Notes under the pieces: generated by a model | Seen by the model: only the letters and a program-made list of their open reading frames with translations | What the model was told of the DNA's origin: nothing | The model's database searches: none | Program-made: the position numbers and the translations under genes | NCBI GenBank assembly: GCA_036898135.1 | Contig: CM072525.1 | Location: 58,569,200 to 58,633,199, forward strand | Source of the DNA: Oncomelania hupensis | Taxonomy: Eukaryota > Mollusca > Gastropoda > Littorinimorpha > Pomatiopsidae | DNA: 64,000 nt | Reading direction: 5' to 3' | In this document: positions 53,700 through 64,000 of the stretch, piece after piece | Numbering within the stretch: position 1 is the first letter of the stretch | Layout of the letters: the number at the start of each line of letters is the position of its first letter

Positions 53700-56616
53700 G
53701 CATAAGTCACTGAGATAGTCCGGGATCATCGGGTGCCAGACAAGGAGTTGAGGTTTGTCACTGCTTGTGGAAAAAAACTGTTCTTGAAGCGGCAAGTACG
53801 GGTCTTCATAGTTCTGAGCCTTTTGCCAGAAGGAAGCAGCTCGAAGAGGTGGTATCCGGGGTGGGAGGCATCATCCACTATCTTTCTGGCTCTGCTCATC
53901 AGGCGTTTGGTATAGATGGAGGCCAGAGAGGGGAGATCGGTGTCAATGATCTTGCTGGCAGTGGAGACAATATGGTCTAGTTTTTCTTTCTGTTGTTGGG
54001 ATGCACCCCCATACCACACACAGATGGAAAATGTTAGAACACTTTCTACCACAGAGCGGTAGAACTGGGTGAGGATTTCCTTCCTCAGGCCAAATTTTTT
54101 CAGCTGCCTGAGAAAGTACATCCTCTGCTGTGCTCGCTTGATGATGGAGTCGGTATTGAGATCCCAGGTGAGGTCGCAGGAAATGAGTGAGCCCAGAAAC
54201 TTGAATGACTCAACTGTCTCGATGGGCTGGCCGTTGATGAAGAGGGGGTCAATGGGAGTGGCGTTCCGACGAAAGTCGATCACCATCTCTTTGGTCTTGG
54301 AGGCGTTCAACTCGAGACTGTTGTAATTGCACCATGACACCAGCAGGTCGACTTCCTGCCTGTAGGCTGACTCATCTCCATTGGATATGATGCCCTCAAC
54401 GGTGGTGTCATCGGCAAACTTTACGAGTTGAACTGACTCGTGATGGGAGGTGCAGTCGTTGGTGTACAGGCAGTATAGAAAAGGAGACAGGACACACCCC
54501 TGGGGTGCGCCTGTGCTCAGGGTCAGGAACTGCGAGATGTTGCTGCCTATTTTCACTGACTGGGGGCGGTTGAGGAGGAAGCTCAGAATCCAGAAAGAGA
54601 TGGAGGGGGAGAGGTTGAAGAGCTGAAGCTTGTCGAACAGGGTCTGGGGGACGATGGTGTTGAAAGCAGACGAGTAGTCTACGAAGAGGAGGCGGGCGTA
54701 GCGATTAGGGGTTTCTAGCTGCTGGAGGATGAAGTGAAGGGCCAGGGCGACGGCATCGTCGACAGACCGGTTAGCTTGGTAAGCAAACTGGCACGGGTCC
54801 AGTTTGCCCTTGGTAGCGGACTGGAGGTGCTTGAGTACCAGGCGCTCCAGCACTTTCATCACCAACGAGGTCAGGGCCACAGGGCGGTAGTCATTGAGGG
54901 AGCTAATTTGGGGTTTCTTGGGAACAGGTACGATGGTGGAGGTCTTGAAACAGCGGGGGACAGTGGACAAGAGAAGGGAGGAGTTGAAAATCTGGGTAAA
55001 AACTGGAGCCAGTTGGGAGGAGCAGTGTTTGAGAGTGGGGGCTGATACTCCGTCAGGACCACCTGCCTTTCTGCTGTTCTGCCTCTTGAAGAGAGACTCC
55101 ACCTCCGACTCTGTGATGGTGAAAGGTGGAGGTTGGTGGGAAGCAGAATCAGGAGGGGAGACTGTGACAGGGATGGTGTTCTGTCTGTTGAATCTGGCAT
55201 AGAACTCGTTCAGCTTATCTGGGAGCTGCTTGTCGTCAGCGTCAGCTTGGCGTCCTTTCTTCTTGTAGTCAGTGATGGTTTGCAGACCTTGCCAAACTGC
55301 CCTGATGTTGTTGGACTGAAAGTGGGCCTCTAGCTTTTTCTTATAATCCCACTTTGCACGTCTGATGGCCTTTTCTAACTCATATTTGGCCCTTTTGTAG
55401 CTGATCTTGTCGCCGCTTCTATGAGCTTCTTCCTTTGCTCTCAGGCTTGACTTGAGGCTGTTGTTGAACCATGGCTTGTCATTTGGCCAAGATCTGACTT
55501 CTTTTGTTGGAATGCAGCCTTGTTCACAGAAACTAATGTAGGAAGTTACCACATCAGCTTGCTCATGGATGTCAGCACAGGAGGTGGTCAGTGCCTGCCA
55601 GTCCGTACAGTCAAAACACGCCTGTAGTTCCTGGATAGAGTCTTGATTCCAGCGCTTGACAGTACGGACCTGTGGTTTGCCTGACTTTAGTTTCTGGCGG
55701 TAGGAGGGAAGAAGGAACACCATCACGTGATCAGATCGGCCGAGTGGGGGGCGGGGTATAGAGTGGTAAGCGCCGCTAATTGTGCTGTAGCATAGGTCAA
55801 GGGTCGCTTTCTCTCTCGTTGCACATTTGACGTGTTGTTTAAACTTGGGCTGTTGTTTTCTCAAGTCAGCATGGTTGAAATCACCCAGAACGATAATGTG
55901 ACAGTCAGGGTGTGAATTTTTAATGTTTGTGATCTGTTTGGAAAGTTCTTTGATGGCAGAAGTAGCGTGCGCTTTGTCAGGGACGTAGACGCCAACCAAA
56001 ACAATGGAGGAAAACTCTCGTGGAAGGTAGAAGGGTCGACACTTTACAGTGAGAGTTTCAAGGTTGGGTGCACAGTGTTTGGATAAGATAGACACATCTG
56101 TACACCACCGGTCGTTGATCATAAAACAAATGCCGCCACCTGACTTTTTCTGTGAATCGTCAGGCGTGCGATCGGCGCGATGAAGCGAAAAGCCGTCGGG
56201 TTGTACTGCAGCGTCGGGAGTAGAGGGAGACAACCACGTTTCCGTGAAGCAAAACACCGAACAATCAGTAAAGTCTCTTTGAATGCTTATTAGGTAGCGC
56301 AACTCATCTTTCTTGTTGTCTAGGGATCTTACATTTGACAAACAGATGGCAGGGAGGGGAGGGCGTGAGGCGCGTTGGCGAAAACGAACGAGCACTCCAG
56401 CTCGTTTACCTCTCTTGCGTGTGCGGCGACCGGGCGAAGCTGCCACGTGGTTTTGATACGCGCCGGCGTGTGTATGAAGAATGTCGAATGGAAAAGTTCT
56501 GGTCTGTACTCACAGTCCGCAAAATCACGGATGAAAAGTAGATGTTCTCTTGAATATTTTAGCACACATACAGTCCTTTCGAAGCAGATACACAACACTA
56601 TCAGTCCAAAACACAC
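53240..56616 (-). mobile_element. CR1/Rex1-like LINE, copy 2 (coding-competent)
   Basis: Same insertion as 35287-38658 but with the coding region open. The 3' UTR contains a long (TC)n on the plus strand (53580-53696). The 3' end is AATAAAGTTCTG plus TTATCTG units. The 5' side abuts LINE F4 at 56617. Confidence 0.88.
53726..56446 (-). CDS. LINE endonuclease-reverse transcriptase (CR1/Rex1-like), intact
   Basis: A 906-codon frame. The N-terminal apurinic-type endonuclease has LSNVRSLDNK (~36-45), FTETW with catalytic Glu69, GDFN at 188-191 and SDH at 238-240. A linker leads into the RT: AGGPDGVSAPTLKH (~461-474), LNDYRPVALTS, LFVDYSSAFNT with catalytic Asp590, GAPQGCVLSP (~647-656) and FADD at 677-680. 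A thumb region follows, and a C-terminal HPGYHLFELLPSGKR-type segment common in this group. The open frame as given begins at a GTG codon at 56446 (in-frame upstream sequence remains open), so the true start is not determined and may need an upstream ATG or splicing. All visible catalytic motifs are present, so this copy could be active. The product would nick target DNA and reverse-transcribe its own RNA in the nucleus. Confidence 0.9.
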   Translation of the reverse strand: MAASPGRRTRKRGKRAGVLVRFRQRASRPPLPAICLSNVRSLDNKKDELRYLISIQRDFTDCSVFCFTETWLSPSTPDAAVQPDGFSLHRADRTPDDSQKKSGGGICFMINDRWCTDVSILSKHCAPNLETLTVKCRPFYLPREFSSIVLVGVYVPDKAHATSAIKELSKQITNIKNSHPDCHIIVLGDFNHADLRKQQPKFKQHVKCATREKATLDLCYSTISGAYHSIPRPPLGRSDHVMVFLLPSYRQKLKSGKPQVRTVKRWNQDSIQELQACFDCTDWQALTTSCADIHEQADVVTSYISFCEQGCIPTKEVRSWPNDKPWFNNSLKSSLRAKEEAHRSGDKISYKRAKYELEKAIRRAKWDYKKKLEAHFQSNNIRAVWQGLQTITDYKKKGRQADADDKQLPDKLNEFYARFNRQNTIPVTVSPPDSASHQPPPFTITESEVESLFKRQNSRKAGGPDGVSAPTLKHCSSQLAPVFTQIFNSSLLLSTVPRCFKTSTIVPVPKKPQISSLNDYRPVALTSLVMKVLERLVLKHLQSATKGKLDPCQFAYQANRSVDDAVALALHFILQQLETPNRYARLLFVDYSSAFNTIVPQTLFDKLQLFNLSPSISFWILSFLLNRPQSVKIGSNISQFLTLSTGAPQGCVLSPFLYCLYTNDCTSHHESVQLVKFADDTTVEGIISNGDESAYRQEVDLLVSWCNYNSLELNASKTKEMVIDFRRNATPIDPLFINGQPIETVESFKFLGSLISCDLTWDLNTDSIIKRAQQRMYFLRQLKKFGLRKEILTQFYRSVVESVLTFSICVWYGGASQQQKEKLDHIVSTASKIIDTDLPSLASIYTKRLMSRARKIVDDASHPGYHLFELLPSGKRLRTMKTRTCRFKNSFFPQAVTNLNSLSGTR

Positions 56617-57960
56617 AAAAAAGGTAACCTCCAGGAATGTGAAAATTACCGCACCATCACCCTCATCAGCCATCCCAGCAAGGTCCTCCTGAAAATAATA
56701 CTCAAAAGGTTAAAACCCCAAGCTGAACAAATCATAGCTGAAGAACAAGCAGGATTCAGAGCAGGGCGAAATACCACTGAGCAGATTTTCAACCTCCGAA
56801 TAATCTGTGAGAAATACCTACAGCACGAACAACATCTATATCATGTGTTCATAGACTTCAAGAAGGCGTTTGACTGAGTCTGGCATGCAGCTCTATGGGC
56901 AACAATGAAAGTGTACAACATCTGCCCTAAAATTATTGAAGTCATCAAAAGCCTGTATGACAAGGCTATCAGTGCAGTCCTCCACAACAGCGCCATCGGG
57001 AACTGGTTCAGAACAACAATCGGTGTGCGTCAAGGATGCCTACTCTCTCCAACACTCTTCAACATCTTCCTAGAGCGCATCATGTCAGATGCTCTTGCAG
57101 ATCATGAAGGCACAGTCAGCATAGGGGGTAGAGCAATCTCCAATCTTCGTTTTGCGGATGACATTGATGGATTGGCGGGAGAGGAACAAGAACTTGAACA
57201 GCTGGTACAGAGGCTTGACACCATCTCCAGAGCCTATGGAATGGAAATAAGTGCAGAGAAGACCAAAATGATGACCAGCAACACCAATGGCATCAACACG
57301 GACATCAAAGTCCAAGGCCAATCCCTCAACACAGTGCATAGCTTCAAATATTTAGGAGACATTGTATCAAACAATGTGTCCTGACAGGAAGTCCTCTCCA
57401 GGATCGCACAAACAACTTCTGCCCTGACAAGGTTGAAGCCCATATGGAAAGACAGGACCATCAGTCTACATTCCAAAGTAAGACTGCTGCGCTCCCTTGT
57501 CATCTTCATCTTCCTATATGCTTGCGAAGCATGGACCCTCACAGCAGATCTCCAACGAAGAATACAAAGCATGGAGATGAGGTGCTACAGAAGACTTCTG
57601 GGCATTTCCTATACCCAACACATCACCAACGACGAAGTCCGACAGACCATCACACAAGCCATTGGACAACACGATGACCTGCTCACAGTGGTGAAGAAAC
57701 GGAAACTCCGATGGTATGGCCACGTCACCAGATCATCAGGCCTTGCAAAGACTATTCTGCAAGGCACAGTGGAAGGAGGTAGAAGAAGAGGGAGACCGAA
57801 AAAGAGGTGGGAGGACAACATTCGAGAATGGACTGGTTTGACACTGAGCGAAGCCATGAGGGCTGCTGAGGACAGAGAAAGATGGAGTATGCTGGTTAAA
57901 CGATCATCTGTGGTGCCCCTACGACCTCCGGGTTACGGGACAGGATAGGATAGGATAGGA
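56617..57960 (+). pseudogene. RTE-like LINE F4, two in-frame stops (copy 2)
   Basis: Same truncated, double-stop copy as 38659-40002. The shared TGA codons (about 56876 and 57381) show the decay preceded the tandem duplication. Confidence 0.88.
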
Positions 57961-58709
57961 CAACGCATTTTTCATTAGAATAACAACTCAATCCGCTTAC
58001 ACACATCGTTCGTACGCATCAACACAACATTTGCACTACATCATGTACAGCATCATTCAGAAAGTATTATTACTGTTCATACGATTTACACAGAAAACGC
58101 CTTGCGGAACAAGTGCATTTTTAAGCAGCTCTTGAAGGAAACAAGGTCTGTACAATGTCTTAACCAGCAGGGGCGTCCTATGATATATTTATTTGGCAAT
58201 GTAGTCATTTTATATGTATGTATTTTGTTGATATTTTATAATGATGTTTGTATTATATTTTATTTTTGTAACCCGGGGTTCGATAAATATAGCAGATATA
58301 TGATATGGAGCAGGGGTGAGTCCTCTTTTAGGCATTAGCAAAGTTGTGGTCTTGATTTTGTGGTCCTTATTCAGGTCTTTGCAGTCCGCTGGACCCTGTA
58401 AGCAATGAATAACTAATTAACCTCATTTAGCTCCAAATTTTGATATGAGAGTAAGGTTAAGATAAGCATAATGTTAGCAAAAGCTTTAATTGATTGTCCA
58501 GTGGCTCAATTTATTTAATAAGTTTTCTTTGTTGTTTTAAATTATGATTTTTTTAATTTTTATTTTATTGTGGGGAGTGTATGTGTTATGCATCTTATCA
58601 ATTCGATGCAGAAGTAAAGAAGACATTAAAAAAACAAGCAACCAACACACACACACACACTTGCCACTATCATGCATACAGAAATAATACACTTTCTATT
58701 ACACATTAT

Positions 58710-58926
58710 TGCAAAGACCATTCTGCAAGGCACAGTGCAAGGAGGTAGAAGAAGGGGGAGACCGAAAAAGAGGTGGGAGGACAACATTCGAGAATGGACT
58801 GGTTTGACACTGAGCGAAGCCATGAGGGCTGCTGAGGACAGAGAAAGATGGAGTATGCTGGTTAAACGATCATCTGTGGTGCCCCTACGACCTTCGGGTT
58901 ATGGGACAGGATAGGATAGGATAGGA
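58710..58926 (+). mobile_element. RTE-like LINE 3' fragment F1, copy 3
   Basis: Same 217-bp insertion with flanking TACACATTAT. Confidence 0.93.
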
Positions 58927-59071
58927 TACACATTATAACATGGTAAAATATTTCTTTGTACAAAATAAATCTGGACTAAAATGCACAATGGTAGCACACA
59001 CATAATTATGTTTTGCTTGCAGCGTCTGTTTGTATTATATATACATACAATAAAACACTTAAAAGCCACTA

Positions 59072-59073
<2 letters not shown>

Positions 59074-59152
<79 letters not shown>
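59074..59152. repeat. (TA)n microsatellite, copy 3 left
   Basis: A TA array intermediate in length between copies 1 and 2. Confidence 0.96.
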
Positions 59153-61814
<2,662 letters not shown>

Positions 61815-61942
61815 AAAAAAAAATTTTTAATACAAAAATTCATAATCCATTAAATCATCCTCCAATTATTCCCTTGGAACAAAGGAAAAAGTTGTCAGCG
61901 CCTACACTCTAATGCAGAAAATATGTTGTGCTATACATCATT

Positions 61943-62399
61943 GGGAGGCACTGTGGTCCAATGGTAGTGCTTCGGCTTGCGGATCTGAAGGTCCCGGGTT
62001 CGAGCCCTGGCCGGGCCATTGTGTTGTGTCCCTGGGAAAGACACTTTACTCCTGTTTTCCTACTCCTTTGGATGAGAGTATAAACCGAGGTCTAGTCTGT
62101 GTCGCATACATTCCATCATAACAGACTTTAAAGATCCTGACGCTCATGTCCTAGACGGGTGAGTGCTGGTGACAAGAACACAACCAGCATGCACCTAGGT
62201 CCTTCTTCCCCATCCCTGGCTGCCCAGGATTGTGCTCAGTTGTCCGGGCGTCAGACCATGCGCCCAAAGGCTGCGGGTGGGCGTCTCAGGCGGCTTGTGT
62301 TAGATCCTGTATTGGTAAAAAAGTACCCATATGAACCAGATGTGCACAGCTTTAGTGACTTTGTCCTTGGAATGGGGCTGACCAAAATTGCATGAATGA
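61943..62399 (+). mobile_element. tRNA-derived SINE, copy 3
   Basis: Same element as at 20281, with the empty retroposon site at its right end. Confidence 0.75.
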
Positions 62400-63070
62400 A
62401 GTGTCTCTTTGATATATATCATGCATCAAACAATCATGTCCACTATCAATAATGTGTGAACAAAAACTAACATTTGTTGACCATGTGACCTTGACCTTGA
62501 AGTGAAGTCATTCAATCACCAATAATTTTCAAGCTCTCATGGGTATACACCATTCTATAAAGTTTGATTGTGATAGATACAATAGGGGTTCTGAGTAATT
62601 ATATCAAGTTAAAATGTTAAAGTCGGATGGACAGGTGGATGAACGGACGGATAGATTTACAGATATACTTTTTTTTTTAAATATTATTTTTGGACTATTT
62701 AGGACTCATTTTGCACAGATCTGCAAAAATCTTATAATTTTGATTTTCGGGCAAGAACATAAACTCAAATTGCTGCATGCATGCGAGCCAATAAACAACC
62801 AAATTATAAATATATGCATTCTTTCATCGTGAACACAAGTTTTTGGAAGAGTACACACAATTTGTATGTAAGCCTGAAAAACATGAACCAACTGAAAGCA
62901 CCGACTACCAACTACAACTCCTAATCATTATCATCATTCACATCAACACGTATTTCAACAATAAACTAGTCTTTGTAGAAAAAGCAAAAAAAGTCTTCAG
63001 CACTCTCTTTGCTGATCTATATTCTTGCCAGCATATAAATTCAGCTTTCATAAATGAAAATCTGTTTCAC

Positions 63071-63257
63071 CTGATTGGTGTCATTGTCGGTGGCTTGGAA
63101 AGTGCCAATGTGAGAGCCGGGGGAGAGTGTAGTTGATGTTGACGTTCTCACCATTGTTCACACAGGCTGGATCGGCCAGATTGCGAACAAGGTTAATGAC
63201 AACCACACTGGTGGCACTCTTGGCTGATCGACCACCATCCTTCACTTGCAGAACAAG
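63071..63257 (-). pseudogene. Cadherin exon A1, 2-bp deletion (copy 3)
   Basis: Same 187-bp frameshifted exon as in copy 2 (GGGGGAGAGTG). Splice sites are intact. Confidence 0.88.
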
Positions 63258-63489
63258 CTGATGAAAAGAAATTTTTTTTAAACTTGAGAAATAAGTAAAA
63301 GACCACACACAATGATAATACCAATACACCAGGAAAAAGGGTAAGCGAAAAACAAAAAACCGAAAACAGATAAAATACATGACCTTAGAATAAAGTTAAA
63401 ACTGTAAACAAGGAACAGGGGGAGGAGAAAGATGAATCCAAAACTGAAACTGTTGCAATTATTGTGGACAAATTTTCCTCTGTCACACT

Positions 63490-64000
63490 ATCCTATCTAG
63501 CCTATCCTATCCTGTAACTCGAAAGTCGTTGGAGCACCACAAATAATTGTTTAACCAGCTTACTCCATCTTTTTCTGTCCTCAGAAGCCCTCATGGCTTC
63601 ACCCAGTGTCAAGGCAGTCCATTCTCGAATGTTGTTTTCACATCTCTTTTTCTGTCACCTTCTTGTTCAGCCTTCCTGCACTGTGCCTTTCAGGATGGTC
63701 TTTGCAAGGCCTGATGCTCTGGTGAAGTGGCCATACCATCGGAGTTTTCTTTTCTTCACCACTGTGAGCAAGTCATCGTGTTGTCCAATGGCTTGTGTGA
63801 TGGTCTGTTGGACTTTGTTGTTGGTGATGTGCTGGGTATAGGAAATGCCCAGAAGTCTTTTGCAGTACCTCATCTCCATACTTCATATTCATTGTTGTAG
63901 GTCTGCTGTGAAGGTCCATGTTTCGCAATAGTATAGAAGATGGATATTACATGGGAGCACAGCAATCTTTTCTTGGCGTATAGACTGATGGTCATGTCTT
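63490..64000 (-). mobile_element. Twin-primed RTE-like LINE F2, copy 3 (cut by window)
   Basis: The uninverted 3' part of the insertion, preceded by TCTGTCACACT at 63479-63489. The inverted part lies beyond the window. Confidence 0.9.

Larger units (their letters stand above)
40216..58173. repeat. Copy 2 of the ~18-kb tandem unit
   Basis: This is a nearly identical repeat of copy 1 without the LTR retrotransposon and without the 67-bp retroposon. It shares several small variants with copy 3 against copy 1: a 2-bp deletion in exon A1, AAACGTTG instead of AAAACGTTG near 41850, and TAGATTCCATC near 43110. It also has private changes such as an extra G near 44311 and an Asp-to-Tyr change in exon A4. 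Confidence 0.95.

Overview
The window looks like a gene-poor, repeat-rich piece of an invertebrate nuclear genome, most likely a mollusc or another lophotrochozoan. The reasons are cadherin-type coding exons with canonical GT-AG introns, abundant non-LTR retrotransposons, a tRNA-derived SINE, an LTR retrotransposon and long (TA)n and (ATC)n microsatellites. Nothing bacterial is present: no operons, no CRISPR, no rRNA. The phylum assignment is an inference from repeat style and is not proven by the sequence.

Layout. Positions 1-16000 are one pyrimidine-rich satellite with a 10-bp unit (CAGCCTCYCT). It is itself organised in a higher-order period of about 6.2-6.9 kb. Positions 16001-16500 are exactly 500 N, an assembly gap. 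From 16501 to the end the window is a head-to-tail array of one ~18-kb sequence: copy 1 (16501-40215, 23.7 kb because it carries an extra LTR retrotransposon), copy 2 (40216-58173, 17,958 bp) and the start of copy 3 (58174-64000). The copies are nearly identical. Copies 2 and 3 share variants that copy 1 lacks.

Each complete copy carries nine minus-strand exons of a cadherin-repeat protein. All are phase 0 on both sides and alternate between ~62-69-codon exons that span a repeat boundary (type A) and ~42-49-codon exons that fill the middle of a repeat (type B). Around and between them sit four insertions of one RTE-like LINE family with a (GGATA)n tail (three with visible target-site duplications, one twin-primed), a 906-codon CR1/Rex1-like LINE (open in copy 2, frameshifted in copy 1), a ~0.46-kb SINE, and an unclassified 2.56-kb block with TG...CA ends embedded in (TA)n.

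The most striking element is a 5,662-bp LTR retrotransposon in copy 1 (28205-33866). It sits inside cadherin coding exon B4 with a 5-bp target duplication (ACGTG), and copy 2 provides the intact empty site. Its LTRs appear identical. Its single 1,183-codon ORF has gag (SCAN-like capsid, zinc knuckle), protease and integrase placed before a reverse-transcriptase remnant, which is the Gmr1-like order. The catalytic core of the RT and all of RNase H are missing. Immediately upstream of its start codon are six consecutive perfect heat-shock-element trimers, which suggests heat-responsive transcription.

The main caution is that the tandem copies could be real segmental duplications or an assembly concatenation of alleles. 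The joins break the A/B exon alternation, and the copies differ by TE presence/absence and small indels.
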